From IMG/VR virus record IMGVR_UViG_3300042731_003739, positions 1 through 38,509 of that record: a stretch of 38,509 bases of DNA. One strand, written 5' to 3'. Origin of the DNA: a virus. Made by a program: the position numbers and the translations under genes. Below, one piece after another: positions 10,601 to 17,366 of this stretch (position 1 is the stretch's first letter; each line of letters opens with the position of its first letter). Below the pieces are notes generated by a model, which saw only the letters and a program-made list of their open reading frames with translations, had not been told where the DNA came from and made no database searches.

Positions 10601-11502
10601 ACTACGCGCGCATGGCGCCCGTGGACGAGCAGGACAACATTTCCACGAGCGTCATCGGCCTGGCCTTCGCCATCGCCAACAACTTCACGAACAAGACCTA
10701 CCTCCAGGGGATCGGCGACGTGACCGCGGCGCTCGCGGACCCGGAACGCTCGATGCCGCGTGTGCTGAACCAGTACGTGGGGTCGTTCGTCCCGTCCGCG
10801 CTGGCACAGGCGGTCGAGGTGGCCGGCGACCCGCACATCCGCGAGGTCAACGGGGTCCTGGAACGCATCCGGTCCCGTGTGCCCGGCTTCTCGGACACCC
10901 TCCCGCCCGCGCGCAACCTGTTCGGCGAGAAGGTGTCGCGCCCGCGCGGCTTCGCGCTGGGCCTGGAGAACCTGCCTGGCGTGGCGGGCGACATCATGTC
11001 GATGATCTCCCCGATCACCTACCGCGACGTGGACGACAACGAGATCAACGTCGAACTGGTCCGGCTGCAACACGGCTTCTCTCCGCCCGTCCCCAGCCGG
11101 GACGGCGTGGACCTCATGGCCATCCGCGGCCAGGGTGGGCAGCCCGCGTACGACCGCTGGCTCCAGCTGCACGGCCAGGTGCGAATCGGTGGAAAGACCA
11201 TGCGCCAAGAGCTGCGCCGCCTGATCCACTCCAACATCTACCAGCGGCTGTCCCCGATCTCCACGTCGACCGACGAGAGCCCGCGCGTGGCCGCCATCGG
11301 TAATGTCATCCGGCAGTACCGGGCAGCGGCTTTCGAGCAGCTGCTCCGCGAGTTCCCGGAAGTCGGCGCCGCCATCGACCACGCTGCGCGCACGCGCCGC
11401 GCCTTCCTCGCGGGGCAGACCACCGCGACCAGCGACTTCGGGTTCCGGGTGCTCCCGGTGGCCCAGCCCATCCAACCCGTCATCGGGGGCATCGGAGGCT
11501 AA
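7663..11502 (+). CDS. Internal virion protein, T7 gp16-like, no visible transglycosylase domain
   Basis: 1279 residues against 1318 in T7 gp16; starts 3 nt after the gp15-like stop. The N-terminal third contains a small-residue, membrane-prone region (GDLATGIFEFAAAFVPGLG, then GTVAGAFADFAAFDGHEARL) followed by FLAADEEDAEVVGRIKNVL and ASVGFLADALFLGLRGI. This is a pattern I associate with large ejection or polyvalent phage proteins. T7 gp16 begins with a soluble lytic transglycosylase domain, and I see no equivalent catalytic Glu context in the first 250 residues here. The rest is helical. Position directly before the tail fibre gene matches T7. It probably enters the cell with the DNA; any wall-degrading role would need another domain or protein. 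Confidence 0.85.
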   Translation: MVRQDPRLRHLATRSERAPGQPDPTLVDQGAATGTVDEGGSVALDLLASPLRGAEEFGRDLLELPNILPGVDYSLGEGRIFGKAQTVTGDLATGIFEFAAAFVPGLGLASKIGKGSRVFNLTRKTQRALTRMGKPVRAAAIDIGRGTVAGAFADFAAFDGHEARLANLINEQFPGLRNPVLDFLAADEEDAEVVGRIKNVLEGASVGFLADALFLGLRGIRSARKARAEQVDLAKKLDEDVPAAEARRVFDDAQDQMRAGTPPPKVDHTFELDDDVLLHDTPERLLMEGDPFVLSRTVKGRAELLRDRLKFTPAMIRRAEELFLERRKKGGALTARQHFRGYVGAGEVRGTVADPRVNPRGLTAEQRALLGIDAKGLNLAHTPGEVDTGFLVRTYEAFFGELPGGIESRLAPVGDEQFIRESLEHLSDIVDGDPNLMGVRFARAAKDAAEAGKKVGRVALALRHMEEIHGGQVVDTLLNGDLDNPTIMTELMARSEEYADALSYIRMGDSEAGRSLRSRQILAAAKDREAIVKAVQEAGGEKNIRRVAEMMRIAAQDGGLQSAAALARLASMTKKQRFWAVTTEYWLNSILSGPRTLTTNLISPMLTSLYRPLEHMLGGAASMNGGAIRQGIREIVGLAEAFRESFTAARAVWGKGGNQILDPRLTKRDDPFAAGAGAFRGLAFGVDEGTALGAFTNWVGRRVRTPSRILATTDEFVKQLNYRAVSRAQLIDQGTQLGLRGGDLAQYVTDNMTQMTLDGQRYSLETVTQRAVKQAAEEGIVDPVAHARRVQEIIADQFDPGLSRIADDAIKRAREVSFTEDLASGTLSSKLQAAVNAHPILRFVVPFIRTPVNIVKFAGRRIPNPMGITEAALNRKMPADAKALEALRSSFAKEVLSGDPERVSDAVGRQAAGMATILFFGTLAAQGRITGRGPTDKEQREALRAAGWQPYSFNIGGKFVSYLRMDPFATMIGTVTDLYDYARMAPVDEQDNISTSVIGLAFAIANNFTNKTYLQGIGDVTAALADPERSMPRVLNQYVGSFVPSALAQAVEVAGDPHIREVNGVLERIRSRVPGFSDTLPPARNLFGEKVSRPRGFALGLENLPGVAGDIMSMISPITYRDVDDNEINVELVRLQHGFSPPVPSRDGVDLMAIRGQGGQPAYDRWLQLHGQVRIGGKTMRQELRRLIHSNIYQRLSPISTSTDESPRVAAIGNVIRQYRAAAFEQLLREFPEVGAAIDHAARTRRAFLAGQTTATSDFGFRVLPVAQPIQPVIGGIGG

Positions 11503-11505
11503 CCC

Positions 11506-12147
11506 ATGACCGACACCGGCTACTACGCCCGCGACACGTTCAGCGCGACGGCCGCGCAGACCGCGTTCACCTACACGTTCCCGGTCCTGCACAGCGACCA
11601 CATCAAACTGGCGATCAACGGCATCGCGGAGACCGACTTCACCATCAGCGGCACCACGCTGACGCTGGGCGGCACCGTGCCGGCGTTGTCGCTGGGGGAC
11701 CAAGTGCGGATCTACCGCGAGACGCCGCGGACGTTCGCCACGCTGCTGTTCCAGGCCACCGCCGTCGACCACATCGACGACACGGATCTGGACACGCTAG
11801 TCAAGTCGCTGTTGTACGTCGAACAGGAGATCCTGGACCGCCAGCAGATTTGGTGGTCGACGGCCGAGGCGGGCTTCACGGCCGACCCCGACGTAACGGA
11901 TGGGTGGTTGATCGACAGTACCGCCGGTATCATGACCATCGCCCTGCCGCCGGTTGCTGATGTCCTCGGCAAGCAGCTGCACTTCTTCAAGATCAATGCG
12001 GGCAACGCTGTGACACTCGACCCGGACGGGTCCGAGACCATCAACCAGGCGTCCAGCAAGTCGTTCAGCGTGCAGAATGACGCTTGGACGATCTCAGCCA
12101 CCTCCGAAGGGTGGGTCGTCCTGTCCGCGCAACTCATCGCCCCGTAA
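11506..12147 (+). CDS. Short tail fibre with T7 gp17 N-terminal anchor domain
   Basis: 213 residues. Residues 1 to about 110 match the T7 gp17 N-terminal domain that docks fibres on the tail: an FTYTFPVLHSDHIKLAING core, then LGDQVRIYRETPR, then LDTLVKSLLYVEQEILDRQ. The remaining 100 residues are a small beta-rich domain ending SEGWVVLSAQLIAP. T7 gp17 is 553 residues, so this protein has the anchor but no long shaft or large receptor-binding tip. In such phages a short anchor often serves as an adapter for a separate spike; that is an inference here. Candidates in the window are the small proteins just downstream and the beta-helix protein near 36.2 kb. Confidence 0.87.
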   Translation: MTDTGYYARDTFSATAAQTAFTYTFPVLHSDHIKLAINGIAETDFTISGTTLTLGGTVPALSLGDQVRIYRETPRTFATLLFQATAVDHIDDTDLDTLVKSLLYVEQEILDRQQIWWSTAEAGFTADPDVTDGWLIDSTAGIMTIALPPVADVLGKQLHFFKINAGNAVTLDPDGSETINQASSKSFSVQNDAWTISATSEGWVVLSAQLIAP

Positions 12148-12155
12148 GGCACACC

Positions 12156-12356
12156 ATGGAAGACCTCACGACCGTCGGCCTCCTCATCGAGAAGGCCCCG
12201 TACATCGCTGCCAACATCCTCATCGTCTGGTGGTTCTTGCGCAGCAACGCCAAGGAGCGCGACGCCAACGCACGCGAACGTACGGCGTGGATGGAGGTCA
12301 TCCGCGCGAACACCGCAGTCATTTCCGAACTGAAAGGCATCATCAGCCAGAGGTAA
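12156..12356 (+). CDS. Small one-TM membrane protein, probable holin by position (T7 gp17.5 place)
   Basis: 66 residues with a single hydrophobic segment at about residues 15-29 (APYIAANILIVWWFLR), followed by a charged, helical tail. The order tail fibre, this gene, then small terminase matches T7, where gene 17.5 encodes a 67-residue holin. There is no sequence motif that proves holin function, so the call rests on size, membrane segment and synteny. The start ATG at 12156 lies 8 nt after the fibre stop. A longer in-frame start upstream lies inside the fibre gene and is not supported. Confidence 0.6.
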   Translation: MEDLTTVGLLIEKAPYIAANILIVWWFLRSNAKERDANARERTAWMEVIRANTAVISELKGIISQR

Positions 12357-12359
12357 CCT

Positions 12360-12689
12360 ATGGCCCTCGCAACTGTCATCTACAACGGTACCGGAAACGG
12401 GACGAGTTCCGTTCTCAAGACGGAGCGCAAGAAGGACGACACCGGGATGTGGATGATCCAGTTCACTCCCAACAGCGCGCCCGCAACCGTCACCTGCAAG
12501 CTCCAGGTACGCATCCACCCGAACTTCTCCGGCTTCGCCACGATCTCCACCGCAACCGAGTCGGAAATCGGCTCGACGTCCGGCGTGAAGTATTGGGCCG
12601 AGCAGATCCCGCTCGCGCGGGAGATGCGCGTGGTCGTCTCGAACAACGACGACGCGGCCAACGCCCTCATCATCGCCATCCAGGAGTAG
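12360..12689 (+). CDS. Unknown beta-rich small protein between holin-like and terminase genes
   Basis: 109 residues, not recognised. The composition is beta-rich with alternating Thr/Ser/Val (LATVIYNGTGNGTSSVLKT; ATVTCKLQVRIHP) and no membrane segment. It starts at an ATG 3 nt after the previous stop, and the small terminase gene follows after 2 nt, so it is part of the late transcript. Size, composition and place fit a small virion component such as a decoration or tail-associated protein, but this is inference only. Confidence 0.75.
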   Translation: MALATVIYNGTGNGTSSVLKTERKKDDTGMWMIQFTPNSAPATVTCKLQVRIHPNFSGFATISTATESEIGSTSGVKYWAEQIPLAREMRVVVSNNDDAANALIIAIQE

Positions 12690-12691
12690 TC

Positions 12692-12934
12692 ATGGTGCGA
12701 GAGAAGCCCGACCTGGGGCCGCTCGCCCAGGCGCTGGCGGACTACCTGGAGTCGTCACTTCGGGACAAGGAGACGCGAACCGCGGCGCTCGCCGACGTGG
12801 CGCGCAAACTCCTGGCTGACAACGACTACCAGTTCGGCAAGGCCCAACAACCGCAACTCAGCAGCATCGCCGGTTCCCTCCCGACCCGCGACCCGGAACA
12901 GGAGGTCCCCGCGATCCGCCCCCTACACGCCTAG
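12692..12934 (+). CDS. Small terminase subunit (T7 gp18-like)
   Basis: 80 residues. The segment ARKLLADNDYQFGKAQQPQL followed by SSIAGSLP aligns with T7 gp18 (INKLLDRHKFQIGKLQPDVH, then ILGGLAGAL). This is the DNA maturase A that with the large subunit packages and cuts concatemers. The ATG at 12692 was chosen because the large subunit starts immediately after the stop and the N-terminal helix then has the family length (T7: 89 residues). An upstream in-frame extension runs through the preceding unknown gene and is rejected. Confidence 0.82.
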   Translation: MVREKPDLGPLAQALADYLESSLRDKETRTAALADVARKLLADNDYQFGKAQQPQLSSIAGSLPTRDPEQEVPAIRPLHA

Positions 12935-14734
12935 ATGTCCAACTCCGGAGCACTCAGCGACATCCGCCAGGCTATCACGCACCCAGATTTCCCCGAGGAG
13001 TACACCGACTTCCGGGACTTCCTGGCTCTGACGTGGCACCATATCGGACTACCGCAACCCACGTACATCCAGAACGACGCCGCGTTGTTCCTGGAGCGTG
13101 GACCGGACCCGACCAAGTCGCCGTTCGAGGCACCGAACAACCGGATCTTCCTCGCGGCCTTCCGGGGGATGGGCAAGTCCTACCTCGCATCCGCGCTCGT
13201 CGACTACTACCTGGCCAAGGACCCGACGCTCAACATCGTCGTCGTCTCCGGCGCCAAAGACCGCGCCGACGACTTCACCGGGTTCTGCCAACGGGTTCTC
13301 TACGAGGTGCCTCAGCTCGCGTACCTGATCCCCCACAACACCGACCGCTGGTCGCGCGTGTCGTTCTCAGTGGCGGGCGCAGGGGCGAGCCACATGCCCT
13401 CGGTGAAAAGCCGCTCCATCGGCGGGATGTTGGTCGGCAACCGGGCTGACATCGTCATCGCCGACGACGTGGAGACCCCGCAGAACTCGGACACGCAGAA
13501 CGCCAGAGAGAAGCTGGACCGCCTGTGTACCGAGTTCGAGAACATCATCAAGCCCCACGCGCGGGTCATCTACCTGGGGACGTACCAGACTGCGGACTCG
13601 TACTACCACAGGCTCCCGGCCAAGGGCTACGCCTGCCGCATCTACCCGGCGCGCTACCCCGACGACATCGCGCGCTACCAGGGCTTCCTCGCTCCGAAGA
13701 TCGTAGCTGACCTAGAGCGCGGCGAGCGGACGGTCCGTGGGCGAACCATGGCCGTGGCGCCGGGCATCCCGACTGACCCCGAGCGGTTCGACGAGCTGAC
13801 GCTCCAGGAGAAGGAAGTCTCCATGGGGCGGACGCAGTCCGAACTCCAGCTCATGCTCAACCCCGAGCTGAGTGACCGGCTGCGCTACCCGCTCAAGGTG
13901 GGCGACCTCATCGTGATGGACTGCCACACGAAGGTCGCGCCCGAGCAGGTGGTCTACGCCTCGGGGCCACAGCAGGTACTCGACGACATCCCGAACCCTG
14001 GCTTCACCGGGGACCGCTTCTTCCGCCCGATGCAGACGCTGGGCGACTGGAAGCCGTACCAGGGCAAGCTGCTGACCATCGACCCGGCGGGCTCCGGCGG
14101 CGACATGACGGCCGCCATGGTGACCGCGGTGCTCAACGGGATGATCTACGTGCTCTACAAGTGGGGCACCACCGAGCGCCCAGACGAGATGGTGCTGAAC
14201 CACCTCGCGCAGATCGCACTCGACTACCGCTGCAACCACGTACGCCTGGAGGACAACTTCGGGGACGGCATGTTCGGGCAGGTGTTCCGCCCCGTGCTCA
14301 CCCGCGTCTACCAGACGAAGGAGGGGCAGGGGTGCAGCCTCGACGGCGTCAAGCACTTCCAGCAGAAAGAGAAGCGCATCCTCGCCGTCATCGAGCCGCC
14401 GCTCAACGCGCACCGCATCGTCGTCGACCGCAAGATGGTGGTGGACGACCACGAGAACTACTCGGAGTCCCACCGCCTGTTCCACCAGATGACGCGCCTG
14501 CAAGACCTCAAGGGCGCGCTCACACACGACGACTTCCTGGACTGCCTGGCCATGGCGATCCAGTATTGGAACGAGATCCAGGCGCTGTCGCTTGACTTCC
14601 GCGAGACCATGGAAATGGACCGCGAGGAAGAAGAGATCCGCGCCCTGGAAGAGTTCATGCAGGATGGCAACCCCTTCACTGTCAACGAGCGCGAGAACTT
14701 CCTCGCTGGACGCCGCTACCGATTCGTACGATGA
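12935..14734 (+). CDS. Large terminase subunit (T7 gp19-like)
   Basis: 599 residues against 586 in T7 gp19. The ATPase domain shows Walker A AAFRGMGKS at about residues 74-82 and Walker B IVIADDVE at about 173-180. The nuclease domain shows TIDPAGSGGD (Asp383), then LEDNFGDGMFG and HDDFLDCLAMAIQYW, giving the acidic residues of an RNase H-like packaging nuclease. It drives ATP-dependent DNA packaging into the prohead through the portal. The start ATG directly abuts the small subunit stop, and the last four bases (ATGA) overlap the start of the next gene. Confidence 0.95.
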   Translation: MSNSGALSDIRQAITHPDFPEEYTDFRDFLALTWHHIGLPQPTYIQNDAALFLERGPDPTKSPFEAPNNRIFLAAFRGMGKSYLASALVDYYLAKDPTLNIVVVSGAKDRADDFTGFCQRVLYEVPQLAYLIPHNTDRWSRVSFSVAGAGASHMPSVKSRSIGGMLVGNRADIVIADDVETPQNSDTQNAREKLDRLCTEFENIIKPHARVIYLGTYQTADSYYHRLPAKGYACRIYPARYPDDIARYQGFLAPKIVADLERGERTVRGRTMAVAPGIPTDPERFDELTLQEKEVSMGRTQSELQLMLNPELSDRLRYPLKVGDLIVMDCHTKVAPEQVVYASGPQQVLDDIPNPGFTGDRFFRPMQTLGDWKPYQGKLLTIDPAGSGGDMTAAMVTAVLNGMIYVLYKWGTTERPDEMVLNHLAQIALDYRCNHVRLEDNFGDGMFGQVFRPVLTRVYQTKEGQGCSLDGVKHFQQKEKRILAVIEPPLNAHRIVVDRKMVVDDHENYSESHRLFHQMTRLQDLKGALTHDDFLDCLAMAIQYWNEIQALSLDFRETMEMDREEEEIRALEEFMQDGNPFTVNERENFLAGRRYRFVR

Positions 14735-15126
14735 CCTACCAATTCGATCCACGCAACCTCCACATGATGTCGGGAGACCGCGCGACGGCGGACAAGTACC
14801 ACCCGATGCCGGAAGAATCACAGACCTATGGCTCTGGCACCGTGTTTGGTTGCAAGAACACGGAAGCTGACAACGTGTTCGCCAACGGGGGCGAAGCGGC
14901 TATCATCTGGGGGGCTCGCGTAGACGCGCGTGTAGCCGGCGTACTGTCCATTCTGGACGGTGCCACAGAGTCCGGTGCTGGCATCATCGCCGCCGTCCAG
15001 AGCACCACCACCGTCGAAGACCACGGACCATTCCCCATCTACTGCCCCAACGGATTCCACATCGACATCAGCACGGCCGCCGTGTGGCAGCTTTCGTGGT
15101 CCCAAGTTCCGAAGCGAGGTGCCTAA
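14731..15126 (+). CDS. Unknown late protein, paralogue A of a tandem pair
   Basis: 131 residues, start coupled to the terminase stop through ATGA. Not recognised. The second half (AAIIWGARVDARVAGVL, then PFPIYCPNGFHID and WQLSWSQVPKRGA) aligns without large gaps with the next gene, so the two are tandem duplicates. The chain is beta-rich with no signal peptide or membrane segment. The lengths and the repeated PFP-x-CP-x-GF and W-x-x-SWS signatures suggest a compact beta domain, for example a receptor-binding or decoration knob; this is inference from composition and late position. Confidence 0.75.
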   Translation: MTYQFDPRNLHMMSGDRATADKYHPMPEESQTYGSGTVFGCKNTEADNVFANGGEAAIIWGARVDARVAGVLSILDGATESGAGIIAAVQSTTTVEDHGPFPIYCPNGFHIDISTAAVWQLSWSQVPKRGA

Positions 15127-15127
15127 C

Positions 15128-15544
15128 ATGACAATGCCCTCTGGTATGACGCCGCTATTCCCGGCGTACATGATCGACCCCCGCCGGTTGCACACCATCT
15201 GTCTCATCGGTGGTGCCGCAACAACGTGGTACCCGGACCCGGAAGAGTTTGCAGCTACGGCTGGTCGTTCTGGCGCACGCTCTACTGGTACACACATCTT
15301 CCAGACTGACGACGCCGCCGTCATCTGGTCGGCCACTGTACTGCTCGACATCGGCACCAACCCTGTCTTGGAGATCCGCCGCAAGTCAGACGGCGCGCTC
15401 ATGGCCGCGATGTCCGCGTATAGCAACCTGCTCGGTGCGCACATCCCGTTCCCGTTCTTCTGCCCCTCTGGGTTCTACGTGGTGGCCACTGGCATCTGCT
15501 CGTGGAACATCACTTGGTCCCGTATCGCGGAGCGGGGAACGTAG
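15128..15544 (+). CDS. Unknown late protein, paralogue B of a tandem pair
   Basis: 138 residues beginning MTMPSG, one base after the previous stop. The region AAVIWSATVLLDIGTNPVL, then PFPFFCPSGFYVV and WNITWSRIAERGT, is clearly homologous to the preceding gene. The N-terminal 45 residues differ, although both start with a short Met/Pro/Asp-Pro-Arg segment. Such divergence between tandem copies fits proteins under pressure to bind varied targets, which is inference. The stop is directly followed by the ATG of the metallopeptidase-like gene. Confidence 0.75.
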   Translation: MTMPSGMTPLFPAYMIDPRRLHTICLIGGAATTWYPDPEEFAATAGRSGARSTGTHIFQTDDAAVIWSATVLLDIGTNPVLEIRRKSDGALMAAMSAYSNLLGAHIPFPFFCPSGFYVVATGICSWNITWSRIAERGT

Positions 15545-15859
15545 ATGACGAAGCCCAAGCAGCAAACCGTCCTGATCGGGAACCTGCCTCTTCCCATCAC
15601 GGTGAAACCCGGCATGGACGCCTTCGGGGAGTTCGTCAACGACGCGCCTGATTCGCACATCGCGGTGAAGCGGTGCGATCTCAGGTGTGCCGAAGACGCG
15701 CGCACTCTGTTCCACGAGTGCCTGCACGCGATCTCCGCCTTCCATGGGCTCAACCTCAAAGAAGCCCAGATTCGCACCTTGGAGCACGCCGTTCCCGATC
15801 TATTGATCGACAACCCGAAACTGACGAAGGGGCTACTCACTAGCCCGAGGAAGACCTGA
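15545..15859 (+). CDS. Small HExxH-motif protein, putative zinc metallopeptidase
   Basis: 104 residues. LFHECLHAISAFHGL carries an HExxH zinc-binding signature (His57, Glu58, His61), and a third ligand could be Glu73 or a later acidic residue. In this family type the two histidines bind zinc and the glutamate activates water for peptide cleavage. There is no signal peptide. Small late-phage metallopeptidase-like proteins of this size exist, but the substrate is unknown. Position after terminase, in the zone where phages keep lysis genes, makes a cell-wall peptide target conceivable. It abuts the previous stop. Confidence 0.65.
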   Translation: MTKPKQQTVLIGNLPLPITVKPGMDAFGEFVNDAPDSHIAVKRCDLRCAEDARTLFHECLHAISAFHGLNLKEAQIRTLEHAVPDLLIDNPKLTKGLLTSPRKT

Positions 15860-15861
15860 CC

Positions 15862-16155
15862 ATGCCGAACCTCCAGAAGAAGTACGGACTCAAGCTCCCC
15901 GGTCGCGGACGCTATGGCGTCGGCCGGACCATCACCCTCAAGCAGGCCAAGGAGGCCCACGAGGCGACCGCGGACGTGCTCGCGGCTGCGTTGGAGCGCA
16001 TCGACGAGCTGGAACGTGTCATCGACCAGATGACCGATGGTGTCCGCGGGAAGATCCGCAAGTGGATCGCCGGGCGTGCCCCCCTCGGGGGTGGAAGCGA
16101 CAAGGGCGTCGACCAGGACGCGGACGCCTACCCTAAGCGCCACGGGCGCAGCTAG
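15862..16155 (+). CDS. Unknown small helical protein
   Basis: 97 residues, not recognised. A basic, Gly-rich start (LQKKYGLKLPGRGRYGVGR) leads into a helix of about 45 residues with coiled-coil character (LKQAKEAHEATADVLAAALE then RIDELERVIDQM). It ends in a polar, His/Arg-rich tail. No transmembrane segment. It follows the metallopeptidase-like gene by 2 nt with a GAGGA-type ribosome site upstream, so it is part of the late operon. Confidence 0.7.
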   Translation: MPNLQKKYGLKLPGRGRYGVGRTITLKQAKEAHEATADVLAAALERIDELERVIDQMTDGVRGKIRKWIAGRAPLGGGSDKGVDQDADAYPKRHGRS

Positions 16156-16164
16156 GAGGCCGTC

Positions 16165-16371
16165 ATGCCGCTTGGTGGCCGCAACGGGACCGGCCAGGGT
16201 GTCGATGAGAGCACCCTGACGCCGGAGCAGCTGAAACTCGCCCAGGAGATCCTGGACAAGCAGAAGAAGCGCCGCCCCTTCTACTCCCGCGTGAAGCTCC
16301 TCAAGGCGCGCATCGGGCTCCAGCTACCCAAGGTGCCTGGCACCGCCGTACACGGAGGCAAGCGTCAATGA
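16165..16371 (+). CDS. Unknown small basic protein
   Basis: 68 residues, Lys/Arg-rich (QKKRRPFYSRVKLLKARIG), with a GGAGG site 7 nt before the ATG. Not recognised. The stop overlaps the next start (ATGA). Composition would suit a nucleic-acid- or virion-associated protein, but nothing specific is visible. Confidence 0.7.
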   Translation: MPLGGRNGTGQGVDESTLTPEQLKLAQEILDKQKKRRPFYSRVKLLKARIGLQLPKVPGTAVHGGKRQ

Positions 16372-16814
16372 TCCATCCCCTACTCTCCCGAGTCCAGCTC
16401 GCCGCACTCGACGGCGCAGGCGGTGAGGACGCCGCCAAGGAGGCCGGTTTGCCCCTCGACCCTCTCGACCGCAAGGCCGTGCTCGACCAGATGCACGCCC
16501 TCTCCCAGCGGATGATGACGCTCCAGGCTGGCCCTGCCGGGCCGGCAGCGGGCTCCATCCTGAACCCCGCAGGCTTCGGCGGCATCGCCGGCCCCCAGAC
16601 GGCTCCGCAGCTGGAACTGGCTCAGAGCCTCGCCATGGCGCTCCTGGCGGCGCTGGGGCAAGGCCAGGAGGACAGCCCGTTCGGCGCCAAGAAGAAGCTG
16701 CGGTTCGGCCCCGGGTCCTACCTGGGCACGTCCTCGCCTGACGGCCCACAGGGCGGCGGCGGCGGGGGCATCGGAGACATCGGTGATCCTACGGGTCCGC
16801 CCGGCTTCCCCTAG
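16368..16814 (+). CDS. Unknown Gly/Pro-rich protein, last gene of the late plus-strand block
   Basis: 148 residues, translationally coupled (ATGA) to the gene before. The first half is Leu/Ala-rich and helical (MIHPLLSRVQLAALDGAGG; RKAVLDQMHALSQRMMTL). The second half is low-complexity Gly/Pro with a run of glycines (PDGPQGGGGGG). Not recognised. The next gene lies on the opposite strand, with only about 30 nt between the two stops, so plus and minus transcription converge here. Confidence 0.7.
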   Translation: MIHPLLSRVQLAALDGAGGEDAAKEAGLPLDPLDRKAVLDQMHALSQRMMTLQAGPAGPAAGSILNPAGFGGIAGPQTAPQLELAQSLAMALLAALGQGQEDSPFGAKKKLRFGPGSYLGTSSPDGPQGGGGGGIGDIGDPTGPPGFP

Positions 16815-16846
16815 TCTCTCCCTCCACGAGGAAGCCTCTGGGGCGG

Positions 16847-17080
16847 TCAGCGGTGAACCACGACCGCCATGAAGGGAGGCACCTTCCTCTCCTCCTTCGT
16901 CCCCCGGCGGCGCCCATCGGCGTCGTAGGTCACCCGCTGGACGACCAGTGGGGGGCCGGCGGAGACCACCTTCCCAACGCTCAGGCCCTCCCCCATCTGG
17001 GGGAAGGCCACGAGAGCGCCAGGGGTGATCGGCCAGCCGAGGATGTCCCTGACAATGAAGTCCTGTGAGTCAGTCGCCAC
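16847..17080 (-). CDS. Unknown small beta-rich protein
   Basis: 77 residues on the minus strand. The pattern ITPGALVAFPQMGEGLSVGK, then PLVVQRVTYDADGRRRGTKE and PPFMAVVVHR, is that of a short beta-barrel (SH3- or KOW-like), as in many phage accessory proteins; no family is recognised. It overlaps the end of the upstream minus gene by 11 nt, so it is the last gene of that operon. Confidence 0.65.
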   Translation of the reverse strand: MATDSQDFIVRDILGWPITPGALVAFPQMGEGLSVGKVVSAGPPLVVQRVTYDADGRRRGTKEERKVPPFMAVVVHR

Positions 17081-17366
17081 GGTCGTCTACCGGGGCATCT
17101 GACTGTGAGGACTTCTTCGCCTGGGCCTCCTGGGCCGCGACCAGTAGGTGCATGGGGACGCCCTGCTCCAGGAACGCCTCCAGGTCGGCTCGCGCCGCCT
17201 CGCGCATCTCGGGAGGCAGCTGGTCGAACTGCCGCTTCATCGCCCGGTAGCGCGACTTGACGCCCTGCGGGGTCTCCCCCGTGGCGGCCTTGAACTCGTC
17301 CGCCAGCCGTGCCGCGACCAGGCGCAGCAGCGTGGAGGACGAGCGACGCTCCCGGTGGGGTACCAT
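17070..17366 (-). CDS. Unknown small helical protein
   Basis: 98 residues, starting at the ATG whose first four bases (ATGA) overlap the stop of the zinc-ribbon/MazG-like gene. Mostly helical and charged (LLRLVAARLADEFKAATGE, then PPEMREAARADLEAFLEQG), soluble, no motif recognised. The open frame extends much further upstream, but that part is an antisense-style Gly/Arg-rich reading of the neighbouring gene and is rejected. Confidence 0.65.
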   Translation of the reverse strand: MVPHRERRSSSTLLRLVAARLADEFKAATGETPQGVKSRYRAMKRQFDQLPPEMREAARADLEAFLEQGVPMHLLVAAQEAQAKKSSQSDAPVDDRGD

